DNA of 64,000 bases from an uncultured Prevotellaceae bacterium. Lineage in GTDB: Bacteria; Bacteroidota; Bacteroidia; Bacteroidales; Muribaculaceae. The notes beneath the pieces are model-generated. The model was not told where the DNA came from and made no database searches. It worked only from the letters and a program-made list of their open reading frames with translations. The position numbers and the translations under genes were made by a program. Positions 1 to 8,829 of this stretch are shown piece after piece; the stretch's first letter is position 1; each line of letters opens with the position of its first letter. Location: positions 1-64,000 of the forward strand of contig ONJX01000014.1 of the NCBI GenBank assembly GCA_900318255.1, in the 5' to 3' direction.

Positions 1-101
1 AAATTTAGCACAGGACACCCAATTTTCCAAATTTTCATTTACAATCTGCTGGAATTCAAACCATTAAAAAGTAGTCTAAAAAATGTGACGAAAACAGGAA
101 T

Positions 102-143
102 AAAAATCGGAAAAAGGGGTCGGTTCTTTTTGTCCGATTTTTT
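102..143. repeat. G-rich-core hairpin element, copy A
   Basis: Imperfect inverted repeat. Outer arms AATCGGA/TCCGATT enclose AAAAAG/CTTTTT and a loop containing GGGGTCGGTT. The same core recurs at 10918-10958, 11023-11061, 11205-11248 and, with different stems, at 18441-18476. It looks like a REP-type element; the link to a REP transposase is inference because none lies in the window. Confidence 0.65.
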
Positions 144-170
144 CGTTATTTCCCTAGGAGATAGAGACAT

Positions 171-211
171 AAAAAAAAGTAGGCATCCTAGAGCAGTTGC
201 ACTAGGATGCC
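171..211 (-). terminator. Intrinsic terminator of the CoA-transferase gene
   Basis: A 10-bp perfect stem, GGCATCCTAG at 182-191 with CTAGGATGCC at 202-211, is followed on the minus strand by a run of eight T (171-178). It lies 48 bp past the stop codon of the minus-strand gene at 259-1752. Confidence 0.85.
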
Positions 212-258
212 ATAATCGTTACAGAGGTATTATTACCTTTATTTTCTGTTTTTCTCTA

Positions 259-1752
259 TCACTTCACGGTGAAGTCGGCTTTGCGCATGTCGCCTTCGCG
301 AGCGAGGGCCACGTGGAAAGCGAGTGCCATCTCGTTGTTTTGCATCACATGCCCCATTTTGCAAGCCTTGAGGTACTCGCGCAGCAATGGGCGATACACT
401 GGGTGGGCAGCCTTCTCGATGATTTCCTCGGCGGCCTGCACGGGATCCTTGAAACGCAGGTCGGCCACGCCCTGGTCGGTGACGATGATGTCGGCACTGT
501 GGATAGTGTGATCGATGTGTGTGCACATGGGCACAATGGTAGAGATGCAGTCGTCTTTCTTTACTGACGGGCACATGAAGATGCTAGTGTAGGCATTGCG
601 GGTGAAGTCGCCGCTGCCGCCTATGCCGTTCATCAGGCGAGTGCCGCTCACGTGCGAGGAGTTGATGTTGCCAAAGATGTCGGCCTCGATGGCTGTGTTC
701 ATCGAGATAACACCCAGGCGTCGAATCACCTCGGGGTTGTTGCTGATCTCGCTGGGGCGCATGAGCACCTTGTCGTGCAGCTTGTCGATGTTGGCAAAGA
801 ACTCGTCCATAGTGTCGTGGGCAAGGGTGAGCGAGCATGTGCTCACAAACTTGCAGTGACCGTCGAGCAGCAGCTTGACGAAGGTGTCTTGCATCACCTC
901 GGTATATACCTCAAATGGTGGTATCTCGTCGCTCTCCTCGAGGCTGTCGAGCACGGCATTGGCGATGTTGCCCACACCGCTCTGCAGTGGCAGGAACGAC
1001 TTGGGGATGCGGTTGTTCTTCATCTCGTTGATGAGGAATTGCACCACGTTGTGACCAATCTTGCGAGTGGTGTCATCTACGGGAGTGAAGGCATCGGCCT
1101 TGCCCAGGCGGAACGAGGTCTTTACCACGCCCACCACCTTCTTGGGGTCAACGTGGGCTGTGGGTGAGCCAGCACGGTCGTGTGGTGAGTAGATGGGTAT
1201 CTCGCGACGGTTGGGTGGGTCGAGGGGGATGTAGATGTCGTGCAGACCACGGATGCTCTCGGGCAGCTGGTCGTTGAGCTCGATGATGACCTTCTCGGCG
1301 CACATGAGCCATGTGGGAGTGCAGCCCACCGAGGTGCCGAGCACGATTTCACCGTCGTCGCTGATGCTCTGTGCCTCAACGATGGCGACATCCATCTTGC
1401 CGTAGTAGTTATAACGGAACTCCTGCGAGAGCTCGCTCAAGTGGCGGTCGTTGTAATGGATGCTGTTGCTGTTGATGGCCTTGCGCAGGTCGGGGTGCGA
1501 CTGGTAAGGTGTGCGGTAGTTGATAGCCTCGGCGCGGGTGAGCTCGCCATCGATGAAGTCGTTGGTCGATGCTCCGCTGAAGATGTTGATTTTAAACTCA
1601 CGTCCTGCCTCGTGCTCGCGACGGGCCTTGGCAGCGATGCATGGTGCTACTGCCTTGGGGCAGCCAGGAGCGGTAAATCCCGATACTCCCACGTTGTCGC
1701 CATTGTGGACAAACTCGGCAGCCTCTTCGGCTGTGATAATTGGGTAAATCAT
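259..1752 (-). CDS. Acetyl-CoA hydrolase/transferase family protein (probable succinyl-CoA:acetate CoA-transferase)
   Basis: 497 residues, the usual length for family I CoA-transferases of the Cat1/AarC/ScpC type. These move CoA between acyl-CoA and a carboxylic acid (succinate, acetate or propionate) in the cytoplasm. The N-terminal half carries the VGVSGFTAPGCPKAV stretch. The C-terminal half has NTAIEADIFGNINSSH, holding the conserved glutamate expected to carry the CoA thioester, followed by NGIGGSGDFTRNAY, typical of the family. A role in succinate/propionate or acetate fermentation is likely for a gut Bacteroidales; the exact acceptor cannot be read from sequence. The start is the first ATG after a minus-strand -7 box at 1806-1813. 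The gene is monocistronic, with a strong terminator. Confidence 0.9.
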   Translation of the reverse strand: MIYPIITAEEAAEFVHNGDNVGVSGFTAPGCPKAVAPCIAAKARREHEAGREFKINIFSGASTNDFIDGELTRAEAINYRTPYQSHPDLRKAINSNSIHYNDRHLSELSQEFRYNYYGKMDVAIVEAQSISDDGEIVLGTSVGCTPTWLMCAEKVIIELNDQLPESIRGLHDIYIPLDPPNRREIPIYSPHDRAGSPTAHVDPKKVVGVVKTSFRLGKADAFTPVDDTTRKIGHNVVQFLINEMKNNRIPKSFLPLQSGVGNIANAVLDSLEESDEIPPFEVYTEVMQDTFVKLLLDGHCKFVSTCSLTLAHDTMDEFFANIDKLHDKVLMRPSEISNNPEVIRRLGVISMNTAIEADIFGNINSSHVSGTRLMNGIGGSGDFTRNAYTSIFMCPSVKKDDCISTIVPMCTHIDHTIHSADIIVTDQGVADLRFKDPVQAAEEIIEKAAHPVYRPLLREYLKACKMGHVMQNNEMALAFHVALAREGDMRKADFTVK

Positions 1753-1805
1753 TGTTTTTTAGTATTTTGTTATATCGTTTTGTTGTGTATCATCAAAAAA
1801 CGGTG

Positions 1806-1813
1806 CAAATTTA
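1806..1813 (-). promoter_or_regulatory. Candidate -7 box for the CoA-transferase
   Basis: Minus-strand TAAATTTG fits the Bacteroidetes -7 consensus TAnnTTTG and lies 54 bp upstream of the start codon. I do not see a convincing -33 TTTG. Confidence 0.45.
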
Positions 1814-1892
1814 CACATTATTTTTAAAAGAGGGAAGGAAATGAGCGAAATAAAGGAGGTAAAGGAATTAAAAAGGGATGCAGCCTAAAAAG

Positions 1893-1926
1893 AAAAAACC
1901 CGCACAGCTTGTGTGTGCAGGTTTTT
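1893..1926 (-). terminator. Intrinsic terminator of the LRR-dockerin gene
   Basis: Hairpin with arms AACCCGCACA and TGTGTGCAGGTT (one mismatch), extended by A/T pairs and flanked by T-runs on both strands. It sits 26 bp after the stop of the minus-strand gene at 1952-5311 and could act in both directions. Confidence 0.8.
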
Positions 1927-1951
1927 CTTTTTTAGGTGGTTATTTTTATTT

Positions 1952-4900
1952 TCAATGACCACCACCAAGCATCACGGTATATACCGCTGTCACGTCGGCG
2001 GCGGTGATGTTGCCATCGCCGGTCTGGTCGCCGTTGACAACGTGGCTGTAGTTGTTATTGAGCAGCACGTCGTAGAGGGCCGTGATGTCGGCAGCAGTAA
2101 CAACGCCGTCGCCGTTTACATCGCCTGGTACGCCGCCGCTAGCCTTGGGGTACAGGGTGGTATATACCTCGTTCTTGCCGCTGGCCTCGCTGCTGCTGAG
2201 CTTGAGGTAGGCACTGCCGGCTTGTATGCTATAGCTAGAGGTTGGCTTAACGAAGCGCAGGTTGCTAGGCGTGCGATATTCCCAGTAGTAGCCCACCGTC
2301 TGGTTATAGACATTGACCGAAGAAGATGGTGCCGCCACCAGGTAGTTGGTTGCCGGTGCCGAGACGCTGGTGGTGGGACGACTGATGCGGGTCTCTTTGT
2401 CAACGGTAAGGTCAACCAATAGCATACCAGTGCTAGGCGGAGCCTGGTTGAGCTTGGTGAGCCTTACTTCCTTGCCGTTGTCGCTCTTGGTGTAGTCGCT
2501 GGCATAATAAGCGCTCACATTACTTCCCGAGAGGTTGACGGGCAGCACCGAGCTGAACATCTGTGTGGCAGCATAGGGCTTGATCCATGGTGCCAGCTTG
2601 TCGCCATAGGTTGTGCCCCAGGAGTTGGCCTTTGTCAGGTAGTTGTTGGCATTCCCGTTGGGAACCCACACGGTGCCAATGCCCGAATGCCACACATATT
2701 TTCCCATCGCGGGTGCTGCGTCGGGGAAGAAGAGCGAGCCCAGGGTTGAGGTGTTGAACGCATATTCCTCGATTGTGGTCACCGAGCTTGGAATTTTCAC
2801 CTCGCCGGTGATTTTGCTGTTGTAGAAGGCGTCATGACCGATGAATGTGAGTCCGCTGGGCAGCACCAGGTTGTTGACAGCATAATCGCTACTGCGGAAC
2901 GCGCTCTGCCCAATGCGTTTCACCGTAGCGGGAATTGGGCCACCGGTGTACTTGCAGCCGTAGAGCGTAGAGTCGCCAATCTCGGTGATGAGATACTTGC
3001 GCTGGTCGCTATTGACCGTCTTGTCGATCTCATAGGTTGCGAAGCCATAATTGCTGGCGGAGCTATAGGTCTTTATATTAGGATGATATACATACTTCGC
3101 CGTGCCGTCATAGGTAGTGCCGTTGTAGGTGGTTGACGAGGTGCTTGTTATGGTCAAGAAATAGGAGCCATTATTATAGTTATTAGAATAGGCATAGTCG
3201 TAGGCACCGGCGCTGATATAGCTGGCGCGGCTGCTAAAGGCGCTGTTCTGCTTATAATGGTTTACCACGCCCGTGGGCACGAGTATTTTGCAGGTGGCGG
3301 GCACACCGGTAAAGTCAAACCCCGTGAAAGTGATGAAAGCGGTGGTGTTCTTGTTCAGCACCAGCTCGGTGAGCGTGGTAGTGCCTTTGCAGAAACTGCC
3401 ATACCATGAGCTAACGGAGCCTGGCACAACCAGTCGGCTGTATTTGCCATTCCCAAATGCATAACGCCCAAGAGAGGCTACGCCGTAGGGCAAGGCCACG
3501 GTTCCTGAGAGCGACGCGCCGTCGAAGGCATAATCCTCTATGTACTTGAGCTTGTGGGTGAAGGCATAGGAGGTGACAAGTTGGTTCTGGAAGGCATAGG
3601 CACCAATGGTGTCGATGTTCACACAGCCCGCAACGGTGAAGCCTGCGGTGTGGTTGTTGAAAGCATCCTCGCCAATCTTGTTCACCACGTAGGTCTTGCC
3701 GCTAATGCTCACACTGGCTGGAATGGTGATTGAGGTGGGGCCATCGTTATAGCCGGTAGCTCCGTTGCACACCAGTCGTGCCCGCCCGCCGTAGGAGTTG
3801 CCATCGGCACCAGTGACACTGGCGTTGCTGGTCACCGAGTAATAATAGGAATTGGCGTAAGGTCGTGTGTTGGGATAGTCGTAAGCCTGACGACCATCGT
3901 AGTTGACATACTTAAATCCCGTCCATCCGGCATTTGAGTAGGTTGATTCCTTGCCATAGGGGATGTAGAGGTGCATATTTGAGTGGGTGCCAAAGTAGAT
4001 GCTTGGCGTCACCGTGGGCGGGTTGGCCATGTTGCAGTAAATGTAGTTGTTGCTCTTGGTGCCATTGAACACGCGGTCGTTGCTCAAGCTGGTAACCGAG
4101 CTGGGGATGCGCACATAGTCAAGGCTGGCGGTGTTGGCAAATGCTCCCGTGTTAATAGTCTTCACACCGTAGGGCAATATGGCGTCTGTGATTAGGGAGC
4201 AATTGCCATGACTCCAGTTCCACACGGTGGTCAGCGTAGAAGGATAGCTCATCGAGCCACTCTTGGCATCGGGCACTTTGTATAAAAACGTTTGGGACTT
4301 GTTGTACAGGCAACCGTCATAGATGGAGTAGCTATTGCTTCCCGAGGCCAGCTCAAATGCCGCCAACGAATTAAACCACAGGAAAGAATTGGCGGTAAGA
4401 CTAAAGTTGGAGTTTGGCAACACCAGTCGGGTTACATTCTGCACTCCAGTGTTTTGATACTGTGAACCAAAACACTTGAGCTTGGTCAGTGCTGTCAGGT
4501 CGATGGTCTTGAGATTACTCTGGCCCTGGAAGGCATCGGCACCAATGGTATCTATCTCAAACGACAGCCCATCACCTGAATAAGTATGGTAAGTGGGCTT
4601 GTAAAGAGTGCCACCGCTGGTGTTAGTATCACTTGTTGAGATATATCCGGTGAGTGTCGCGCTACGTATCACTGAGGCGCCGTCGTTGTCGGGCCAGCCT
4701 ATGCAATAGGTGCCGCCGTCAACCCACCATATATCGAAGGCAGCATTGGAGTAGCTGACGTTGGTAAACTGTGTGAACCCCGTCCGCGCCTTATACTCTG
4801 CTGGAGTCTTGCGCGACTGATATGGGATATACAGGTACATGCCACTCTTGTTGGGGAAAGCATTTGAATATACTCCCGACATAGGGAAAGTGAAACCGGC

Positions 4901-5311
4901 ATAGTAAACAGTCGTCAATGCCGTACAACCCAGGAAAGCGTTACTATAGATGCTCTTAAGTGAGCTGGGCAGATGCACGTATGTCATTGCCGTGCATCCC
5001 TCGAATGCGTTGTTCTCGATGAAAGCCGTACCAAAGCGCATACTAACACCAATGATATTAGTACAATTCTTAAAAGAATTGGCGTTGACGCCATTCACGC
5101 GATAGGTGGTGCCGTTGTAGGCAACCGACGACGGAATGATGACACTGAGGTTGGGTTTGCCTCTGGCCGCTGAAGTCAAGCCGGTGCAATAGACGCTACT
5201 GCCATACACCTTGTACATCAGGTCACCTACCGAAAACTCCTGGGCCGCACTGCCCAGAGCCGTTGCCGCCATGAGCACAACGGTAAAGATTTTTAGTAGT
5301 TTTGTTCTCAT
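1952..5311 (-). CDS. Large secreted BspA-type leucine-rich repeat protein with C-terminal dockerin
   Basis: 1119 residues. An N-terminal signal peptide (about residues 1-23, ending GSAAQ) is followed by many LRR_5/BspA-type repeats. Phrases such as ANSFKNCTNIIGVSM, NAFEGCTAMTYVHLPSSL and DAFYNSKITGEVKIPSSVTTI show the characteristic AF..C..L..V.IP.SV pattern. A beta-rich stretch precedes two dockerin-like calcium repeats at the extreme C-terminus, GDVNGDGVVTAADITALY and GDQTGDGNITAADVTAVY. BspA proteins are usually surface adhesins; here the dockerin suggests attachment to a partner or calcium stabilisation (inference). The protein ends five residues after the second dockerin repeat and has no T9SS-type C-terminal domain. 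The same dockerin pair ends three other secreted proteins in this window. Confidence 0.88.
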   Translation of the reverse strand: MRTKLLKIFTVVLMAATALGSAAQEFSVGDLMYKVYGSSVYCTGLTSAARGKPNLSVIIPSSVAYNGTTYRVNGVNANSFKNCTNIIGVSMRFGTAFIENNAFEGCTAMTYVHLPSSLKSIYSNAFLGCTALTTVYYAGFTFPMSGVYSNAFPNKSGMYLYIPYQSRKTPAEYKARTGFTQFTNVSYSNAAFDIWWVDGGTYCIGWPDNDGASVIRSATLTGYISTSDTNTSGGTLYKPTYHTYSGDGLSFEIDTIGADAFQGQSNLKTIDLTALTKLKCFGSQYQNTGVQNVTRLVLPNSNFSLTANSFLWFNSLAAFELASGSNSYSIYDGCLYNKSQTFLYKVPDAKSGSMSYPSTLTTVWNWSHGNCSLITDAILPYGVKTINTGAFANTASLDYVRIPSSVTSLSNDRVFNGTKSNNYIYCNMANPPTVTPSIYFGTHSNMHLYIPYGKESTYSNAGWTGFKYVNYDGRQAYDYPNTRPYANSYYYSVTSNASVTGADGNSYGGRARLVCNGATGYNDGPTSITIPASVSISGKTYVVNKIGEDAFNNHTAGFTVAGCVNIDTIGAYAFQNQLVTSYAFTHKLKYIEDYAFDGASLSGTVALPYGVASLGRYAFGNGKYSRLVVPGSVSSWYGSFCKGTTTLTELVLNKNTTAFITFTGFDFTGVPATCKILVPTGVVNHYKQNSAFSSRASYISAGAYDYAYSNNYNNGSYFLTITSTSSTTYNGTTYDGTAKYVYHPNIKTYSSASNYGFATYEIDKTVNSDQRKYLITEIGDSTLYGCKYTGGPIPATVKRIGQSAFRSSDYAVNNLVLPSGLTFIGHDAFYNSKITGEVKIPSSVTTIEEYAFNTSTLGSLFFPDAAPAMGKYVWHSGIGTVWVPNGNANNYLTKANSWGTTYGDKLAPWIKPYAATQMFSSVLPVNLSGSNVSAYYASDYTKSDNGKEVRLTKLNQAPPSTGMLLVDLTVDKETRISRPTTSVSAPATNYLVAAPSSSVNVYNQTVGYYWEYRTPSNLRFVKPTSSYSIQAGSAYLKLSSSEASGKNEVYTTLYPKASGGVPGDVNGDGVVTAADITALYDVLLNNNYSHVVNGDQTGDGNITAADVTAVYTVMLGGGH

Positions 5312-5378
5312 AATGCATTATGTTTTAAAAAAATTAATAATATTGGGTTCACTAAAAGGCAATACGTTATTATCCATG

Positions 5379-5408
5379 CAAAAGTACAAAAAATTAATTA
5401 AAAAACAA
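5379..5408 (-). promoter_or_regulatory. Promoter of the LRR-dockerin gene
   Basis: On the minus strand, TTG (5406-5408), a 19-bp spacer and TACTTTTG (5379-5386) match the Bacteroidetes -33/-7 pattern. The -7 box lies 67 bp upstream of the start codon. Confidence 0.7.
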
Positions 5409-5488
5409 GAAAATCGTCAAAAAAATAAAAAAACGCCCATAAAAATGGGCATTTTTTCAAAATTTCTCCCAATAAATAGCTAAGCGTT

Positions 5489-5961
5489 AAGTGCAAGCGC
5501 CTGGCGTGTCAAGTAGTGCAAGCAACAGCGCGTCAAGTAGTGCAAGCGTCTGTCGTGTTAGGTAGTGCAAGCAACAGCGCGTCAAGCAGTGCAAGCGACA
5601 GCGCGTGTCAGGCAGTGCAAGCGACAGCGCGTGTCAGGCAGTGCAAGCGACAGCGCGTCAAGCAGTGCAAGCGTCTGTCGTGTTAGGTAGTGCAAGCGAC
5701 AGCGCGTGTCAGGCAGTGCAAGCGCCTGTCGTGTTAGGTAGCGCAAGCGCCTGTCGTGTTAGGCAGTGCAAGCGACAGCTTGTTCAGCAGTGTAAGCGAC
5801 AGCGCGTGTCAGGCAGTGCAAGCGACAGCGCGTGTCAGGCAGTGCAAGCGTCTGTCGTGTTAGGTAGTGCAAGCGTCTGTCGCATCAAGAAGTGCAAGCG
5901 ACAGCGCGTGTCAGGCAGTGCAAGCGTCTGTCGTGTTAGGTAGTGCAAGCGACAGCTTGTT
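5489..5961. repeat. Minisatellite: about 19 units of 24-26 bp
   Basis: Tandem units share AGTGCAAGCG followed by one of two alternating cores, ACAGCGCGTGTCAGGC or TCTGTCGTGTTAGGT, with shorter variants (ACAGCGCGTCAAGC) interspersed. Core type alternates irregularly. The array fills the spacer between the promoter of the LRR gene and the 3' end of frr. An open frame through it (5605-5943) merely translates the repeat and is not called as a gene. Confidence 0.9.
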
Positions 5962-5988
5962 CAAAAACTCTTAACTATTGCCTCCCCT

Positions 5989-6549
5989 TTACACGGTGAG
6001 TATCTCTTTCTCCTTAGCGGCAAACACCTCGTCGATTTTCTTCAGGAACTTGTCGTGGAGTTTCTGCACCTTCTCCTCGCCATCCTTTTGCGAGTCCTCG
6101 GGCATGCCATCCTTCACGGCCTTCTTCAAGCCCTCAATCATCTCGCGGCGGGCGTTGCGCACGCTCACCTTAGCCTTCTCGGTCTCGCCCTTAGCGTCCT
6201 TCACGAGCTGCTTGCGGCGGTCCTCGGTCAGTGGCGGGAAGTTCAGGCGAATAATCTCGCCGTTGTTCTCGGGCGTGATGCCTATGTTAGAGTCGAGAAT
6301 TGCCTTCTCAATCACCTTAATCATGTTTTTCTCCCAGGGGGTGATGGTGATGCTGCGAGCATCGGGAACAGCCACGTTAGCGACATTGGCGATAGGCATC
6401 ATTGAGCCATAATACTCCACCTTCACTGGATCCAGGATTTTGGGGTTAGCCTTGCCAGCGCGCACGCGCGAGAGGGTCTCATCAAGGTAAGCCACAGCCT
6501 CGTTCATCTTCTTCTCGGCTGCATCAAGAAATGTTTTTACGTCTTCCAT
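5989..6549 (-). CDS. frr: Ribosome recycling factor
   Basis: 186 residues from the ATG at 6549 ([14 protein letters not shown]), the standard RRF length. An upstream in-frame extension of 31 residues is untypical and rejected. RRF splits post-termination ribosomes together with EF-G. The family signatures are present: [40 protein letters not shown] and [26 protein letters not shown] text (here [18 protein letters not shown]). In many bacteria frr follows pyrH, but here no pyrH is adjacent; the next gene upstream is divergent. The 3' end runs directly into the minisatellite without a conventional terminator that I can see. Confidence 0.96.
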   Translation of the reverse strand: MEDVKTFLDAAEKKMNEAVAYLDETLSRVRAGKANPKILDPVKVEYYGSMMPIANVANVAVPDARSITITPWEKNMIKVIEKAILDSNIGITPENNGEIIRLNFPPLTEDRRKQLVKDAKGETEKAKVSVRNARREMIEGLKKAVKDGMPEDSQKDGEEKVQKLHDKFLKKIDEVFAAKEKEILTV

Positions 6550-6768
6550 AATAATATGTTTTTTAGTGATTAATATACACAGTTTTTGAAAAATCGTGAC
6601 GAAAATAGACATTTTTTGCCACCGATGCAAGAAAACAGCCAAAAAAGTGATGATAAAACAATTATTTATAATTATTCATGACCTGCGACTTAGCTTCCTG
6701 ACTTTTTAATCGACACTATTAACAATGGTATAAATGACTTTTTATATCAATATTTATCTACACATGCC

Positions 6769-6798
6769 TTGTAATATTAATAAATATATCTATATTTG
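6769..6798 (+). promoter_or_regulatory. Promoter of the small secreted protein pair
   Basis: TTG (6769-6771), a 19-bp spacer and TATATTTG (6791-6798) fit the Bacteroidetes sigma-ABfr consensus. The start codon is 36 bp downstream of the -7 box. Confidence 0.75.
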
Positions 6799-6833
6799 CA
6801 CACCTTTAATTTATTAACTAACCAATTTTATAA

Positions 6834-7310
6834 ATGATGAGAAAATTACTATTTCTAATGCTTCTGGCAACTGCTACCATGACGCATGCCGATGACTACG
6901 TGAGCGTGGTGGCTGGCGGCGCCGAGAAGGATTACCACACGCAAAATGTGGCGAAAATTGAATTTACTCAAGACGGGATCAATGTCATCAGGACTAACGA
7001 CACTGGCGACACTTACTTGTTCTCCGACGGAGTAGAGAAAATCATGTTCCATCCCTCGAACCCTAGTGCTATCACTACAGTGAAAAACGACGGTAGCCAG
7101 GAAATGACGCTCTTTGTGGCTCGCAACGGCAACTACGTGAGAGTGAACGGATGGATGGGCGACAAGGCTCAAGTTAGCATCTATGCCCTCAACGGCCAGC
7201 AAGTGCTTGCCCTGGGCAACTGGAAGGGCAGCGACATCGACGTGTCGGCTCTGCCTTCAGGCATCTATGTCATAAAAGTGGGCAACAAGAGTGCCAAATT
7301 CCGCAAATAA
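6834..7310 (+). CDS. Small secreted protein with T9SS type A-like C-terminal domain
   Basis: 158 residues. A signal peptide (about residues 1-19, ending THAD) is followed by a short beta-rich region containing VAKIEFTQDGINVI, and then by a domain resembling type A sorting domains of the type IX secretion system: VSIYALNGQQVLAL, then DVSALPSGIYVIKVGN and a basic end, KSAKFRK. Such C-terminal domains direct cargo through T9SS in Bacteroidetes; whether this organism has T9SS cannot be judged from the window. The cargo part is only about 80 residues and has no fold I recognise. It is 43 bp upstream of the next gene and very probably cotranscribed with it. Confidence 0.75.
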   Translation: MMRKLLFLMLLATATMTHADDYVSVVAGGAEKDYHTQNVAKIEFTQDGINVIRTNDTGDTYLFSDGVEKIMFHPSNPSAITTVKNDGSQEMTLFVARNGNYVRVNGWMGDKAQVSIYALNGQQVLALGNWKGSDIDVSALPSGIYVIKVGNKSAKFRK

Positions 7311-7353
7311 CAATTAATCAACACAATTCACTACTTTAAACACAAGAGAAACA

Positions 7354-8574
7354 ATGAAAAAAATCATACTTTCGGCCATCGCACTGATGGTAGTAACCGC
7401 GACAATGGCACAAAACCGCCCCATGTATCTGCACATGAAGTCGGGCGAAGTTAAAGAATTTGAATACAACGAGGTAGATTATATCGACTTTGGCGAGGAA
7501 GTGACCTACGACCTGGAGTTTGAGGCAACATCAACCTATTGCGCCTACTTTGGCGGCAACGACTACTCGCTCAGCTTGAGCGACGCTCCCATGAGCGATA
7601 ACGGCTTCCCCACTCAAGCAGGCCAGAACCTGGTGCGCCTTTACATCGTCGCTCCTGAGTCGGCCAACAGCAACGACGCACGCCTTGAGGGCGGCCGCTA
7701 CGCCCTTAGCCCCGACTATGCCCTGGGCAACATCTACAACTCAAGCAGCTACACCTTCCTTTTCCAGAACATCGAGATGCAAGACGGCAGCCCCTACGGG
7801 TGGACCATCGAGATGGAGTCGGGCGCTCTCAACATTGAGTATGACGCTGCTGGCAATGCCAACCTCGTGTTCCGTGGCAAGATGCACGACTACGGCGAGG
7901 GCTATGAGTCACTGCCCAAGAACGTGAAGGTCACCTTCAAGGGCAACATCAACTACGACAACCAAGACCCAAGCTCTTACCAGACCCTCACCCAGGATGT
8001 GACAATGGTTCCAACCGGCCTCTCGGGTGGCTACAGCAACTCTCCAGGCTACTATGGCAACTACAGCCTCACCTATTACAACGTGACCCTTGATGACGAG
8101 GGATACATCACCAGCGCTGGCGAGCTCTTGAACTTCGAGATTCTCACTCCCGAAAGCGCCACTATGGACATCGCTAACCAGCTTCCTGGCGACTACACCA
8201 TCACCGATGCCATGAATGGACCCTGGGCTGCTGGCAACTTCCTTGATGGCCAGCTTTATCCTGGCTACAACTTCCCCATGGGCACCTACTACACCGTCTA
8301 TGGTGAGGGCGGCTCTGAAACTCGCGTCAAGGGCTTCGTTAAGGACGGTACCGTTCACGTTGACGTGGCCGATGGCAACGTGACCATGACGGCCAACCTC
8401 ATTGCCGAGGGTGGTCACACCATCACAATGAACTACACCGCTCCCGAGAGCAGCATCGTGCCTCGCAACTACGCCCCTGGTCACACTAAGGCCAACAGCA
8501 GCCTGCGCGGTGCTTTCCCCACCATTAAGAAGAGCGTGCAGCAGCACAATGTCATCAAGTTCATCAAGAAGTAG
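7354..8574 (+). CDS. Secreted protein of unknown function
   Basis: 406 residues with a signal peptide (about 1-19, MVVTATMAQ). The mature N-terminus (MKSGEVKEFEYNEVDYIDF) resembles the KIEF-type motif in the preceding protein, suggesting a shared short surface-protein module. The rest is rich in Gly, Asn, Tyr and Ser with regular beta-strand spacing and no catalytic motif I can name. Codon use is strongly biased to C-ending codons, which suggests high expression. It is probably the second gene of an operon with 6834-7310 and is followed by a hairpin at 8678-8714. Confidence 0.75.
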   Translation: MKKIILSAIALMVVTATMAQNRPMYLHMKSGEVKEFEYNEVDYIDFGEEVTYDLEFEATSTYCAYFGGNDYSLSLSDAPMSDNGFPTQAGQNLVRLYIVAPESANSNDARLEGGRYALSPDYALGNIYNSSSYTFLFQNIEMQDGSPYGWTIEMESGALNIEYDAAGNANLVFRGKMHDYGEGYESLPKNVKVTFKGNINYDNQDPSSYQTLTQDVTMVPTGLSGGYSNSPGYYGNYSLTYYNVTLDDEGYITSAGELLNFEILTPESATMDIANQLPGDYTITDAMNGPWAAGNFLDGQLYPGYNFPMGTYYTVYGEGGSETRVKGFVKDGTVHVDVADGNVTMTANLIAEGGHTITMNYTAPESSIVPRNYAPGHTKANSSLRGAFPTIKKSVQQHNVIKFIKK

Positions 8575-8677
8575 AAACGCAATCTTCACCGCCAAACCAG
8601 GGATTCTAGCTCTAGGCGGGCTACACCGGCATCGCCTTTACTAGGCAATCCCCACCCTTGGCAGCTTATGATACACT

Positions 8678-8714
8678 AAAGCGCTCGAGCCATCTCCTAA
8701 GGCCCGAGCGCTTT
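8678..8714. terminator. Hairpin between convergent genes
   Basis: A 10-bp perfect inverted repeat, AAAGCGCTCG (8678-8687) and CGAGCGCTTT (8705-8714), with a 17-nt loop. The T-run is short, so termination is likely but not certain. It lies between the secreted protein and the convergent M16 protease. Confidence 0.6.
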
Positions 8715-8829
8715 AATGATTTATCTTCGCCATGAATTTGACCTGAACAGCTAACACAACTCCGAGAGCTATGGATTAGGTGTAACACCTGTTAATCCAC
8801 GATGATTTTAGAGCTAAACCCCACTCATT

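Noticed and set aside
5605..5943. 112-residue open frame through the minisatellite (SGSASDSACQAVQ-type repeats)
   Set aside because: It is a translation of the DNA repeat itself, with no promoter, no conserved domain and units of 24-26 bp that shift the frame.
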